From Notospermus geniculatus (Eukaryota > Nemertea > Pilidiophora > Heteronemertea > Lineidae), in assembly GCA_002633025.1 (NCBI GenBank), contig NMRB01001303.1, positions 62,001 to 126,000 on the forward strand: DNA of 64,000 nucleotides, written 5' to 3'. Below the pieces are notes generated by a model. It searched no databases and was not told the origin of the DNA. It worked only from the letters and a program-made list of their open reading frames with translations. Position 1 is the first letter of the stretch, and every line of letters begins with the position of its first letter. Below are positions 21,641 through 33,199 of this stretch, in pieces. The translations under genes and the position numbers were made by a program.

Positions 21641-21956
21641 TAAGTGGGGCAACAGTCTCAGTGCCTAATATTGGTAACTTAGATCATTCAAATAGGTAGA
21701 TTGAACAGTGGAGCATGCATTGACACAAGATATACCGGTAGTCATGATCAACCTCACCACCATGAACTAGTGCTGTGGTCTGACTAAACAGTGAGCGGGC
21801 ATCCAGGCAACCGAGTAGCCTGTTTATACCTTATATGTTGATATTCATGTCATCACCTTCTAATGGTGTAGGACTCATCATTGGGGAAACACTGCTTTTT
21901 TACTTGTGTGCCTTTTAAAGTCGTGATATTCACGACTTTGAATCTAAAGTTAAAGG

Positions 21957-22008
21957 GCCTCAAGAGGCAGCTTGCTATTAGGCTACTAACAGTAGGCATG
22001 TACACTCA
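21957..22008 (-). repeat. Fragment of the TTAA-type MITE
   Basis: AAAGGGCCTCAAGAGGCAGC followed by TTGCTATTAGGCTACTAACA matches the inverted right half of the 17528-17742 element. Confidence 0.6.
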
Positions 22009-22037
22009 TGGAAAAAAGTAAATGGACAGCAGTTTTT

Positions 22038-22960
22038 AGCTCAGCTGACCAAAGGTCAGCGGAGCTAGTCAAATAGGTATTCAGTGGCGTCAGTGTGTCA
22101 GTCCAGCAGTCCATCTGTCAATCTATGCCCGACGTTTTGTAGCTGTAATAGCTAGAGACTCCAAATTTCATCTCAAGGTAGCCCTGGTGAAACTCTGCTA
22201 GGAAACCGAAAATCAGCCCGTTTCAACCCACACAGAGGACACCAGGGGGCGTCATAGGAAAACCATGTTTTGGCCACTAGCTCGCTTCATTGATAAATGA
22301 CATCATAAAGAGATCAAACCCCTAAAGCAACCACTTGGGCACACACTGGTGCTTGTCCGATGAGTTCCAGTTTTTCTCACCAGATGGCTCTTATCACCCA
22401 AATTTCCATGTTAAACTAATATTTCTAATCAAATTTGTGTTGGTGGCCGTAGCATCCAACAATCCACCAGCCCTGAGCCCAAATTTGTGAAGAATGACCA
22501 ATTCATAAAGGTGCCAGGGCTGGGTAAACCTGTTGGTCCCATCCCTGTACATATGTACAGTAGCCTATCTAAATGTACAGCAGATACCCGAGAGACAGAT
22601 TGTGCGCAAGGGTGCTGGCTGCTAAATGTTCCATATCACAAAAACTACTGAATGGAATCGTATGGAATTTTCACACATCATGGAGAAGACCCATAGCTAT
22701 CATATAAAACAACTGGAAGAAGTTTCATTGAAAATTTCTTTGGGTATCACGCTTTTCTCAGAATGCCGTAAACCAAGTGGTTGCTTTAGGGTTTGATCTC
22801 TTTATGATGACATGGACAAACTCACCAGCACTGGGAAGAGGACCAATGGGCACACAATTGACCCCCTCAAAAGATTCTGAAATATATCACTAGGGGGCGT
22901 GGTGTCCTAAAAACCACTTCGGAAGATTTTTAAAATTTCCCGCACTTCCGAGTGTGACGA
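22038..22960 (+). repeat. Hairpin-capped repeat, family 2
   Basis: It opens with a 12-bp hairpin AGCTCAGCTGACC, AAA, GGTCAGCGGAGCT (one mismatch, 22038-22065). Then come GTGGCGTCAGTGTGTCAGTC and GTAGCTGTAATAGCTAG. Inside it, CATAAAGAGATCAAACCC and CTAAAGCAACCACTTGG (22293-22337) are inverted at 22773-22814. No coding frame. Confidence 0.6.
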
Positions 22961-24369
22961 CAACCTGGCCGAATGCTCACGAAGGTTCATTGTGTTCATA
23001 TTAGAGTTGTCGTCTGAACGGAACAGTTCAATGTTCCAACTGTGCCAGATTATAAGGGTATTGTAGACTAATCCCCCCTTATGAAATGCCTGAACAACCA
23101 TAGCGAAACTGACGCCAATTAAAATGCTTTACATGCGGTTACAAGCTTAAGCTGGAAATCATGGTGATCAACATTGAGTTGTTCAAATTGGCGAAATGAC
23201 TGCATTGCCAATAGTAAAACTATGCTTACTAGTGGATTATCGTTACAATGAACTGTGCTGGGAACGTTCCAGGCATTGTTTGACTGTGGTGCGCTCAGAA
23301 CAGTTCCGATAAGAACACTCGGAGCAGAACAGTTACTGTGCCGGTGTGAAAGGAATCGAAGTCCCCTGGTATCAAAGTCCGGTGTTATTGGTCAGCGAGG
23401 GATTAGAATATATGGCTGGAGAGACCATGACCATTCAAATATAACCTTACAATAGCGGGCTATTGTTTTGCGGATCTGCATTCCTAGGACGCTGATTCAT
23501 GTCACACCGCCAGGTGTCATGGATGGAATTATCGCATATCTTGAAACATGTCGATCTATCTGCCAGTGTTTCCAGAACAATAGGGGGAGCACTGACACAC
23601 GGAAACACTGAAAAACCTTACACCTGATCCAGGTTGGGGGGAGGGGCGTACGCCCCCTATTTTTGGCAGAGCAATGATTTTTTTAGCAAAAAAAAATTAA
23701 TCACATAAAAATTCAAGTATTTAGCTCTCAGATGCCAGGAAAATGCATCGAAAAGCACTTAAAATTGTCAAAGTTTTATGAGGGAGGGCACCAGCCCCCC
23801 CGTTTGGGCTTCTGCTATACATGTAGGTGCTCACCACCTCCGTCAGGCGACGTCGAGCTACATGTACGCCGTACTTTCTGTCAATCCGGGACCCGGCCGT
23901 GATAGCAGCAAGAGATCGCGTGGGTGATCACCTACCTACAGTCTAGATCCCGAGAGAAGGTTTGCTTATAATTTTGAAAATTTGAGAAACACAGAAGAAC
24001 TACATTATGTTTGCAGGTTACAAACCCGAGCTGGTTGAGATTCTAATCTCTTGCGTTTGGTTTCTAGCCACACCCTCAATCCGTCATTCAACAATTAAGT
24101 GGATACTTTTTACAGGGGGATACTCTTTACTGTTACACCGGTAATACTTCACTATTTGCACATGACTGGACTGCGATTGATAAAATGTGTGTGTAACAGA
24201 ACCCACTTCAACGACCTCATGGTTCATTCCTAATCTTATTAACAGCCAAGTGCAAACAGGCGTTACACGACGTATTAGTTTGTGGTGAAAGACCTATTAT
24301 GTAATACCATAGTCAGATTACATTGAGCAGTTGGAACTCTGGAACAGTCCCGTTCAGACGACAACTCTA
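22961..24369. other. No gene recognised
   Basis: No domain or convincing exon was found. A short G- and A-rich tract lies near 23630-23700. Confidence 0.5.
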
Positions 24370-25306
24370 NNNNNNNNNNNNNNNNNNNNNNNNNNNNNNN
24401 NNNNNNNNNNNNNNNNNNNNNNNNNNNNNNNNNNNNNNNNNNNNNNNNNNNNNNNNNNNNNNNNNNNNNNNNNNNNNNNNNNNNNNNNNNNNNNNNNNNN
24501 NNNNNNNNNNNNNNNNNNNNNNNNNNNNNNNNNNNNNNNNNNNNNNNNNNNNNNNNNNNNNNNNNNNNNNNNNNNNNNNNNNNNNNNNNNNNNNNNNNNN
24601 NNNNNNNNNNNNNNNNNNNNNNNNNNNNNNNNNNNNNNNNNNNNNNNNNNNNNNNNNNNNNNNNNNNNNNNNNNNNNNNNNNNNNNNNNNNNNNNNNNNN
24701 NNNNNNNNNNNNNNNNNNNNNNNNNNNNNNNNNNNNNNNNNNNNNNNNNNNNNNNNNNNNNNNNNNNNNNNNNNNNNNNNNNNNNNNNNNNNNNNNNNNN
24801 NNNNNNNNNNNNNNNNNNNNNNNNNNNNNNNNNNNNNNNNNNNNNNNNNNNNNNNNNNNNNNNNNNNNNNNNNNNNNNNNNNNNNNNNNNNNNNNNNNNN
24901 NNNNNNNNNNNNNNNNNNNNNNNNNNNNNNNNNNNNNNNNNNNNNNNNNNNNNNNNNNNNNNNNNNNNNNNNNNNNNNNNNNNNNNNNNNNNNNNNNNNN
25001 NNNNNNNNNNNNNNNNNNNNNNNNNNNNNNNNNNNNNNNNNNNNNNNNNNNNNNNNNNNNNNNNNNNNNNNNNNNNNNNNNNNNNNNNNNNNNNNNNNNN
25101 NNNNNNNNNNNNNNNNNNNNNNNNNNNNNNNNNNNNNNNNNNNNNNNNNNNNNNNNNNNNNNNNNNNNNNNNNNNNNNNNNNNNNNNNNNNNNNNNNNNN
25201 NNNNNNNNNNNNNNNNNNNNNNNNNNNNNNNNNNNNNNNNNNNNNNNNNNNNNNNNNNNNNNNNNNNNNNNNNNNNNNNNNNNNNNNNNNNNNNNNNNNN
25301 NNNNNN
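24370..25306. other. Assembly gap
   Basis: A run of N. Apparent open frames crossing it are meaningless. Confidence 0.99.
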
Positions 25307-25869
25307 GGAAATTGCCTTTTTATTTATCATATTCAGATGAAGACATGGAAGAAGTCGATGGCACCTCACTCTCTATGCTCTAGGCCTACAGCAGCGACTG
25401 CCATCCGTATTTTCTTTTATATTATTTCATTTCGTGGTAAACATACGACAGACCGATTCTGTTCTTGCCGTGGCTTATCCTTCTTCAGCGAAATGAATGT
25501 TGAACTCTCGCAGACAGTCAGCAAACTACATGTAGATTGTAGGCCTATTGTTGAATGGCAGACAGCATCACCACACCAATTAAACTATGCCCTTGCTCAT
25601 TTTGTCGACCATTATCCAGGTTCCCATCTTTGCCCCTCCACTCCTGCGGTGCTACTAGGCCTACTTCGATTCTCAGGTGCGTCAGGAGAAATGGTCCTAT
25701 AAGACTCATGATTTTGGGTTCTGCTCATAACATGGGAACGTTGTGGTCAATCAACTTCATATTTTACAGGCATCCTAAGGCCACTGCAATTATTAATTCT
25801 GTTGAGCGGGCGAAACATTCAAAAATCAGTTGTAGGTGGGAGGAATAAAAAGAAAAGTTGGACAAGATA

Positions 25870-26215
25870 CATGTACCTTAACCCCTTCCTACCAAATGGG
25901 ACTGTTAATGATACAACATGCATCTATCTCGATTCACCAAATGATATTAATCCCTTCCCACCTAATGGGCGTAATACAACTTCTGTCTGGATTCACCAAG
26001 AGATATTAACCCCTTCCCACCAAATGGGTCTGATACAACCTGTACGCCTATCTATCGCGATTCACGGAGTGGTATTAACCCCTTCCCACCCAATGGGTGA
26101 AATATGAGATCTACCTCGATTCACCAAGAGATATTAACCCCTTCCTATCCAAGTGGTCTGATAAGATATCTTTTCAATTTGCAAAGTGACATTAACCCTT
26201 TTCCACTCATTTTCA
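25870..26215 (+). repeat. Minisatellite, about six units of 60-70 bp
   Basis: AACCCCTTCCCACCAAATGG or close variants recur near 25880, 25948, 26009, 26078, 26138 and 26198. Between them lie ATACAAC, TCTATC and GATTCACCAAGAGATATT. Units have degenerated and carry no continuous frame. Confidence 0.75.
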
Positions 26216-26506
26216 CGAGGAACGCTAATATTGCTTGATAAACATTAAAAAGGCGCAGTATACGAAGTTGTATCTCGTTTCCCGTGTTTCAACTCTTGAG
26301 TTGGCAGGTCATAGTCAGCTGAGCGCAAGGCCCATGGGCCTCTTGTTCTTGAATATCTCCAAACCATTGCGATGTAGGAGACTGATTGGCTGTAGCAGCT
26401 GAACGTTTGTTTTCAATCGCATCTTTCCGAATGTTTCAGCCTCAATTAGCCACATCTGCTGATTGGCTGCCAAATTGTCAGCTCGTTTTTTCGACATGAT
26501 GAGCTG

Positions 26507-26575
26507 TTAAACCTAGTTCATACTTCGACGCAAAACCATCGGCGTCCGGTGCGCAATCAAAATCTACGGTGCCAT
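26507..26575 (+). repeat. End fragment of the 30064-30306 MITE
   Basis: CCTAGTTCATACTTCGACGC and CCATCGGCGTCCG match the left terminal repeat of the element at 30064-30306. Confidence 0.6.
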
Positions 26576-26659
26576 GCATGACCGGGACCTTTGTTCTGAC
26601 ATGTTACGTACTTCGTTACATGATCTTTCAGTGACTGGGGAATGCCCGCAGCAAGAAAA

Positions 26660-26885
26660 TCGGTGATTAAAGCTAAACTGCATGAACAAAAGAGAACATG
26701 ATGGACCCCACGATGCCAGGAGGGCGCCGCCTTATTTGTCTTCGAGCTGTCAAGGTGTCAACATCCTCTTGTGAGCTCCTGCTGAACACTTTTTTGGAAA
26801 GAAAAAAGTTCGACCCAGCTGGGAATCGAACCCGTGCCCTGTTATCTTGGCTCCACCGTGTTCCCCATTGGGCCACCTATATTGT
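26660..26885 (-). mobile_element. tRNA-derived SINE
   Basis: On the minus strand an A box TGGCCCAATGG and a B box GGGTTCGATTCCC (near 26821-26833) form a tRNA-like head. A body with GACAAATAAGGCGGCGCCCT and a 3' end with TTTTGTTCATGCAGTTTAGC follow. The same body or tail is found at 29870-30062 and 30470-30612. Confidence 0.75.
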
Positions 26886-26952
26886 TGATAGGCTTCCTGT
26901 GTTTTCTCTTATTCGTAGTACTATTACGTAGATCGCTTCGATCTACGTCTAT

Positions 26953-28877
26953 AGCCCCTTTTCCACTTACGGCCTGCTTGGCCCGGTTAAAGCGTGCCGT
27001 GCTCGACCCGGACCTGGGACCTTATTCACAAAGCATCCGCTATTACCGGATCCGCAGAAGCCCTTACGGGTGGCCTAACGGATCCGTTAGAATTGCGCTA
27101 CGCCGTATTCACAAAAGGTTCCGTTAGACATCCGTTAAATTTCGGAGATCCGTTAATTACTGAGTTCCGTTATTCGGTAAGCCTACAGCTCCTCGCGTAT
27201 AGATTGTGAACGCATGTACACGATATATGTAATGCATACTCATTTGCCCATTTGTGGTAGCGCATCGGACTGACATGATTGGTGCCATCAAAATTAACGG
27301 CTACAGATGGAGGTGCTGAACATGATGCTACGCCGCCGCAAATAAACGAATCAAAAGTATTATTCCCGACCGTTTTGAAACATTTGCAACTTTTCGTACA
27401 AGACTAAATCGATCGTATAATTCACATTAAAATAGCGTACCCCGCCGGGATAATACATAATTAGGCGTTTCATGCTGTAGCACAACATCACATATCTGCG
27501 CCAGCCTGGCTAAATATCTAAACCTGGGATTTTTCCAAATTAATAAGCAAGTTTCATGAATGCTATACTCAACATTTTCAGTCTAAACTTAGCCATGTTA
27601 GCGATGTATACATCTAGAGTGGCGGATCCAAGGAGGCCGTTCAGCCGCCGAGCAGCAACAAATTTTCGAAGGCATAAAGAATTCAGCATGTTCACAGTCG
27701 TCATAGCCTACCCTTGAACAATATCCCTTGGCAATTCTGTGGTGGTTTCTTCTTCAGACCCCTGATTTTCAGTAAAAATAAAGTTTAATTTGGCCTGCCC
27801 ATGTGTCAGGAAATCGCGTTTTACCAATACATTTTTCCAGAGGGAGACCTCCCTCCAGGGCTTCGCGCCTTCCCTGTTCTGCAGCTCCTGACCGCCATTG
27901 CATGTACAGGACTGGTACTAAGTACACTGAAGTGATCCTTTTTTGGGTAACAATTGGGCATTTCGTGATCCGGACGCAGTGTTTATGAAGGGTGTAACTA
28001 CACACACACACAAATCATGTGCTAAATTTATTATTCTGAGATGCACAGTGAGCCCAACGGACATCCGCAAGCATTAACGGGAACCCTGGAGCTCCCGCAA
28101 AAATTCGCTATTTTACGCACGTGTTATGCGGATGCGTAAATGTACGGATACTTCGTGAATAAGGCGTAAACCGTAACGGAGGCTTAACGGATCCGCTAAA
28201 GCGTACGGATGTTTTGTGAATAAGGACCCAGGATCCGTGCCGAGCACGGTTTGGGTACCGTTTCCACTGGCACTTGTCGATCCGGGCCAGAGCGCGGTGA
28301 GTCAACTCTTCTCTCTGTTGAAGACAGCAGTTTTCAATATGGCTGCGCCCATGAAATTGTCGGATTTGATGAAACTTGTCATATTTCCGGAAGATTAAAC
28401 GGGTCGGAGTCGTCCCAGATGACATGATTCGTAAATAACAAAAGAAACGCAGACAATTGGCCATATGAATAAAGAATAGTATGCTTTTACTTGAATTCTG
28501 CAATATAAATGCATTAGGCAATGCTATATAAATCTGAAGTAAAAGCATTTGCTAGTCTTTATTCATATGACCCATTATAAACAGCGTGTCGGTCGCGGCA
28601 TTGATGAGATGAGTGTCGAGGTCAGTATTGGGCATGCGCATTTCGTCTCAAGTAAGCGAGCCGTGCCGGGCCTGGCCCGGTGACCGTTTCCACTACACGT
28701 TTTTCCAACCGTGCCGTGCTCGACCCGGGTCGAGCCCACCTCCTCTCGAGGGGCCAGGCCCGGTTGGATTTGGCACGGTGCCGAGCACGCTGGACCCATT
28801 TCCACTTACGACTTTTCTGCCGTGCCGTGCTCGACCCGGGTCGAGCACGGATAAATTGTGCTAGTGGAAAAGGGGCT
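26953..28877. mobile_element. GC-rich palindromic MITE (family A type) split by another element
   Basis: It starts AGCCCCTTTTCCACTTACG and ends TAGTGGAAAAGGGGCT, inverted copies, flanked by TAT on both sides (26950-26952 and 28878-28880). The inside carries the palindrome GCTCGACCCGGGTCGAGC and its relatives several times (about 28718 and 28830). A second element (27020-28225) interrupts it near the left end. No protein is encoded. Confidence 0.65.
27020..28225. mobile_element. Nested inverted-repeat element, CCTTATTCACAAA ends
   Basis: The left end CCTTATTCACAAAGCATCCG is inverted at the right end (CGGATGTTTTGTGAATAAGG). Near both ends GGATCCGTTA or TAACGGATCCG words repeat with alternating orientation. 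The open frame at 28108-28548 (-) overlaps the terminal repeat and is not supported as a gene. The target duplication is unclear because the outer element is palindromic here. Confidence 0.65.
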
Positions 28878-28888
28878 TATGTCAGCCG

Positions 28889-28960
28889 GTTCGTTGGCCA
28901 AGTGGACAGTGTGGTGGATTACAAATCAGACGGTCGACGGTTCGAATCCCGTCTAAATGT
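28889..28960 (+). mobile_element. tRNA-like sequence (SINE head or tRNA pseudogene)
   Basis: A box TTGGCCAAGTGGAC and B box CGGTTCGAATCCCG lie at tRNA-like spacing. No acceptor stem pairs across the ends. It directly precedes the hairpin of family 3, so it may be a separate SINE head. Confidence 0.6.
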
Positions 28961-28975
28961 CTATAATTTTTTATT

Positions 28976-29860
28976 GTTTCCGATCTCAAGATCGGAAACC
29001 ATATAGTGTTTGGTCATTGTGTCTGTCTGTGTGTGTGTGTGTGTCTGTCTGTCTGTTCAGTCTGTCACACCTGTAACTTTGTTCCTGCAAGAGCTACAGA
29101 CCTGGAAATGTGACCTACCCCCAGGTTTCATGACCTGAGCTACAAGATGGAATGAAAATTTCCAGTCTCCGATACCTGGTTCATGGTGAAATTGATATAT
29201 CAAAAGTTGAGATTTTGTCTGTCACACTTTTGTTTCTTGAATAACTTGTCTCCGAGGCCAGGTAAAGCATTGGTAAGAAGTTGCTTCCCTGTGTTTATGA
29301 CCCTTGGCAAGATACTGGCATCAACAAATTCATTCTCAAGGGTCAACATCATCATGATATTGATATATCAAATTTGATATTTTGACATATCGGGAGATCT
29401 GCCACAGTAAATGACTTGAAACTGGTATCACAACATCATAGCTCATCCATGGATGTTATTGCAACTGAAATTTTCAGTTTGTGCCTGCTCGGTCTCATGA
29501 TAATTTGCTGATTTGGTGATATCATGGTGAGATTTGATATTCAAATTTGATAACATGACATAACTCAGAATCTGGTGATGGTAGAAGCCTAAAACCTTCA
29601 CTTACACCTAGGTTATCAAGGATGAGGTTTCAGATTACGCAACGACCTTGAAGGTCGGAGATCAAGGTCAAGGTCAAACACTTCTAAAGTGCAAATCTCT
29701 CAATTTCAGGGTTAAACTAATTGGAAGTCTGAATTAACCATCTCCCATAAGTTCCAGTTACACAATAGGCCTACTTCTCAAGGTCAGAGGTCAAGGTCAC
29801 AGTTAACTAGCTCTACAGTATTAAACTCCTCATCGGAAACCATTGACATCGCTCCGATGT
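28976..29860 (+). repeat. Hairpin-capped tandem repeat, family 3
   Basis: It starts with a perfect 11-bp hairpin GTTTCCGATCT, CA, AGATCGGAAAC (28976-28999). GTTTGGTCATTGTGTCTGTC with a (TG)n run, CAAGAGCTACAGACCTGG, and a downstream part rich in AGGTCAAGGTCA (29650-29805) follow. It ends near a second hairpin CATCGGA/TCCGATG at 29831-29859. No coding frame. Same layout as 58334-59700. Confidence 0.65.
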
Positions 29861-29869
29861 CCTTTTCTT

Positions 29870-30062
29870 GTTTCTTTGAGTAGTGTGTGTAAGAGGTATC
29901 CGGAGATGTTGACAGCTCTGTTGCACGAAGACAAATAAGGTGGCGCCCTCCTGGCCTCGTTGGGTCTATCATGTTCTGAGCCTTCGTTTCAGGTGTTTGC
30001 AGGGCATTAGCGTTTCTCTTGCTCGCCGCATGAGGACTTTTTGTTCATGCAGTTCAGCTTTA
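29870..30062 (+). mobile_element. SINE body/tail copy
   Basis: GACAAATAAGGTGGCGCCCT and TTTTTGTTCATGCAGTTCAG match the minus-strand SINE at 26660-26885. The tRNA head is absent, so it is truncated. Confidence 0.55.
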
Positions 30063-30063
30063 A

Positions 30064-30306
30064 GCCTAGTTTACACTTCGACGCAAGACCATCGGCGTCC
30101 GACGCCCGATCAAATCTGGACGCCGACTTCCCGGAATTGATTCATAGTCCAGCGTACTTCGGCGACGGCGACCCGTTATGAAATGACTCAAGTAATAACA
30201 GCCTCGCGATCGGACGCCGACCAAATCGCATGGCGGGGTCGGCGTCAAACGCAAGATAGCGCGTCGGTCGCCGACGATGGCCTTGCGTCGAAGTATAAAC
30301 TGGGTT
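30064..30306. mobile_element. TTAA-flanked MITE with CGACG-rich TIRs
   Basis: The 243-bp element starts GCCTAGTTTACACTTCGACG and ends TCGAAGTATAAACTGGGTT, inverted copies continuing through CATCGGCGTCCG-like words. TTAA occurs on both sides (30060-30063 and 30307-30310). No coding capacity. Confidence 0.7.
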
Positions 30307-30469
30307 TTAAGCGGGAAGTTAGACGCGGACAGATAAACGGATATATTTTGACTGCGCGCAAGCACTAAAGAACCCTGGCCAACCTCATGAACAAGTTCCT
30401 ACGGATTGTACTAACTCTACCCAGGCTCTGTCACTTGGACACTATCTCTTGATGTGTCTCGAAAGAAAG

Positions 30470-30612
30470 CCTGAGATTGAATACAGTACGGCGCCACCAA
30501 ATACGCTGGTGGTCTATCATGTTCTGGAGGTGTTTCGAAGGGCGTTTGCACTTCTGTAGACCACCATACTACGGCGCTGTGGTGTTTTTGTTCATGCAGT
30601 TCAGCTTTAAAG
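30470..30612 (+). mobile_element. SINE tail copy
   Basis: GGCGCCACC, GGTCTATCATGTTCTG and TTTTTGTTCATGCAGTTCAG repeat the body and tail of the SINE at 26660-26885. An inverted word TGGTGGTCTA / TAGACCACCA lies inside. Confidence 0.5.
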
Positions 30613-30636
30613 GCCTAGAAAACGTGGCTTGATCGG

Positions 30637-30823
30637 CAGCGTTTACCCGCAGGATAATCACCCGTAGTTAACTTTCCTGCGTCTAGCTTAAGGAGGACAA
30701 AAGAAACATCTGAACAACCTACAGGCCTTGTTTAGAGTCATTCAACTCTTTTCTTCGATCCTCCTGCACGTAAACGCAGGAATGTTAACCGCGTGTGATT
30801 ATCCTGTGGGTAAACGCTGCCGA
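30637..30823. mobile_element. MITE with GGCAGCGTTTACCC ends
   Basis: The ends (GGCAGCGTTTACCCGCAGGA and its inverse near 30790-30823) pair for about 50 bp, including GGATAATCACNCG, GTTAAC and TTCCTGCGT. Pairing continues a few bases outside (GCTTGATC and GATTAAGC), so the exact border is uncertain. Confidence 0.65.
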
Positions 30824-30897
30824 TTAAGCAGCCTACAAGGTAGCAAAACAATGGTTTTCTAGGTCCTTAACCTGAATAACTACATGTATGAATTTAC

Positions 30898-31950
30898 ACG
30901 CGTGTTGACCTAATCGCGCTTCGTAAAAATGGCCCTATATTTCCATAACTGTTTTGCCCGATTCTCTTCGATCGCGCGGTTAGGCCTATTCACATTAGCA
31001 TAACCAGGGCTTTGCACTCACGCATGAAACTTTCATTGTGAGGTTGAAGATTGGAAACCAATGAAACTGGATACCTTCAATAATTGTGAACTTTTGGTGA
31101 GCAACCTTAACAAGTCAAAAGTATCCAGTTAGGCCCTACTGATTCGTATTTCTTCTGGGCCCGTAAGATTCGTTAGTGAACCTAAAAATTGCGTTTAATG
31201 CCCTGTGCATTAGCGATATCCAATATTCGCTGATAGTGAACCAATCAGAAAATGTTTCATGTATTTCATTAGTTAGGATAAACGCCCTCTAGTGGTAAAT
31301 CGGCGGGAATCTGGCTCTTGTAAGCAGTGTCCATGGCCTCTTTTACACTACGTGTTTTCAACCGTGCTCGACCCGGGTCGAGCACGGCGCGGCAAAAAAG
31401 GCGATAGTGTAAATGGGTTGACACAACGCGTGTTGACCTAATCGCGCTTCGTAAAAATGGCCCTATATTTCCATAACTGTTTTGCCCGATTCTCTTCGAT
31501 CGCGCGGTTAGGCCTATTCACATTAGCATAACCAGGGCTTTGCACTCACGCATGAAACTTTCATTGTGAGGTTGAAGATTGGAAACCAATAAAACTGGAT
31601 ACCTTCAATAATTGTGAACTTTTGGTGAGCAACCTTAACAAGTCAAAAGTATCCAGTTACTGATTCGTATTTCTTCTGGGCCCGTAAGATTCGTTAGTGA
31701 ACCTAAAAATTGCGTTTAATGCCCTGTGCATTAGCGATATCCAATATTCGCTGATAGTGAACCAATCAGAAAATGTTTCATGTATTTCGTTAGTTAGGAT
31801 AAACGCCCTCTAGTGGTAAATCGGCGGGAATCTGGCTCTTGTAAGCAGTGTCTATGGCCTCTTTTACACTACGTGTTTTCAACCGTGCTCGACCCGGGTC
31901 GAGCACGGCGCGGCAAAAAAGGCGATAGTGTAAATGGGTTGGCACGGCAC
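30898..31950 (+). repeat. Tandem duplication, two units of about 527 bp
   Basis: The units 30898-31424 and 31425-31950 begin ACGCGTGTTGACCTAATCGC and differ at only a few positions. For example, unit 1 has five extra bases (GGCCC) near 31132. Each ends with the first 85 bp of the family A MITE (GGCCTCTTTTACACTACGTG), so the MITE inserted first and the block was then duplicated. Unit 2 keeps the whole MITE. Confidence 0.85.
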
Positions 31951-32348
31951 AACTGGGCTTGGCACGGTGCTACTTTCATCCGGGCCGAACCCCCCAACAG
32001 GAGGTGGGTTCGACCCGGGTCGAGCACGGTTCCGCTGGAAAACTGCACAGTGTAAACACGCTACTGGGCTCGGCCCACTTGAATGACTCGCCTTTAGTGA
32101 ATGCGCATGCTCATTTATCGGCCTTGAACTCAATACGTCATTGCCGCGAATGATCATGGGCGCAGCCATATTGAAAATGACGGAGATTTCGTACCTCCAC
32201 AGAAAGGAGAGCCCGCGATTCAGATATTGGCGGGGTTTTCATGGTGCAGTGTAAATGGGGTAAAATACTCTTTCTGAGGCGGGCCTGGCCCGGGTCGAGC
32301 ACGGCACGGTTCATCCGGGCCAAAATACTGCGTAGTGTAAAAGTGGCT
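31856..32348. mobile_element. GC-rich palindromic MITE, family A type
   Basis: It starts GGCCTCTTTTACACTACGTG and ends CGTAGTGTAAAAGTGGCT. TAT flanks both sides (31853-31855 and 32349-32351). The palindrome GCTCGACCCGGGTCGAGC and partial copies lie at about 31886, 32009 and 32289. Further CAGTGTAAA words inside suggest compound or nested structure. Confidence 0.65.
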
Positions 32349-32393
32349 TATGGACGACAGGTATGAATCAGAAGACACTGCGCAAGTAATGTA

Positions 32394-32513
32394 CACTGAG
32401 AAAGAGTGTTGGGATCAACACTGCTCTACGGTGTTGGACACTTTCTGACACTGAATTTAAGTGTCAAATTGACACTTTTTTGGTGTTGATGCAACACTAC
32501 TTTTTTAACAGTG
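32394..32513. mobile_element. Short MITE with TA target
   Basis: The 120-bp element starts CACTGAGAAAGAGTGTTG and ends CAACACTACTTTTTTAACAG (then TG), flanked by TA at each side. CACTG...CAGTG ends and a TA duplication fit a Tc1/mariner-type non-autonomous element. A second inverted word, AAGTGTCAAATTGACACTT, lies inside. Confidence 0.65.
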
Positions 32514-33088
32514 TAGATTATAAATGAATCTGGCCCGTACTTGATCCCGCCTTCGAGCCAATCAGAATTCGTGAAACAAATCGCCGTTCGAGACACTTTC
32601 TCTTCTCTTCCCGTACACATATGTAATACGGATTTTGATTGGCACGTCGATTAGCCTTCGCACACCGATGATTGGCTAAGGCTCTGCCCCCCTCAGAAGC
32701 GGGAAATGTGATGGATTCAAACCAGGCTAGATGGGCGTCAGGCCAAATAGACTGGTGAGAATCAGATGATTGTGGTCAGATCGTCAAGAAACCTATTCCA
32801 GATCAAGGGCAAATTCCGTGCATGGCTTCCGCTGTCTTTAGTTCAGCGAAGGCTTGAGGCTATATAAGGGTGGATGACGTAGAATTGACAATTTGGTGCT
32901 ACGAAATTGTGATCAAAAACATCTCGCCTCGCCCTCAAATAGCCCTATGTTTCTTCTATTCTCACACCAGCAAATTATGTACTTGTATTTCCGCACAAAA
33001 ATTAAATTTAACTTTCTTTGAATTAAATTAAAATATATAGGCCTATGGGGATGAAAAAATGCCGGGTATCAAAAATATTATTACGGAT
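32514..33088. other. No gene recognised
   Basis: No domain, exon or long repeat is evident. Confidence 0.5.
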
Positions 33089-33199
33089 TTTTCGCGAAGC
33101 CCCCGAAACGCCAACGCGATCGCCAAACCCATAATTCGATGCCACGAAGAGAGCAGCGAACAAAAGGATAGACGTTGGCGTTTCAGGGGCTTTGCGGAA
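33089..33199. repeat. Hairpin with 28-bp arms
   Basis: GCCCCCGAAACGCCAACG and its inverse CGTTGGCGTTTCAGGGGC, with outer TTTTCGCGAA / TTTGCGGAAA, pair across a 55-bp loop. It is probably a very short MITE. Confidence 0.6.

Noticed and set aside
24275-25702. Open frames of 350-459 codons across the gap
   Set aside because: They consist almost entirely of N and give no coding evidence.
28108-28548. 146-codon minus-strand frame
   Set aside because: It crosses the terminal repeat of a nested element and shows no recognisable domain.
28889-28960. Functional tRNA gene
   Set aside because: A and B boxes are present but no acceptor stem pairs, and similar heads elsewhere belong to SINEs.
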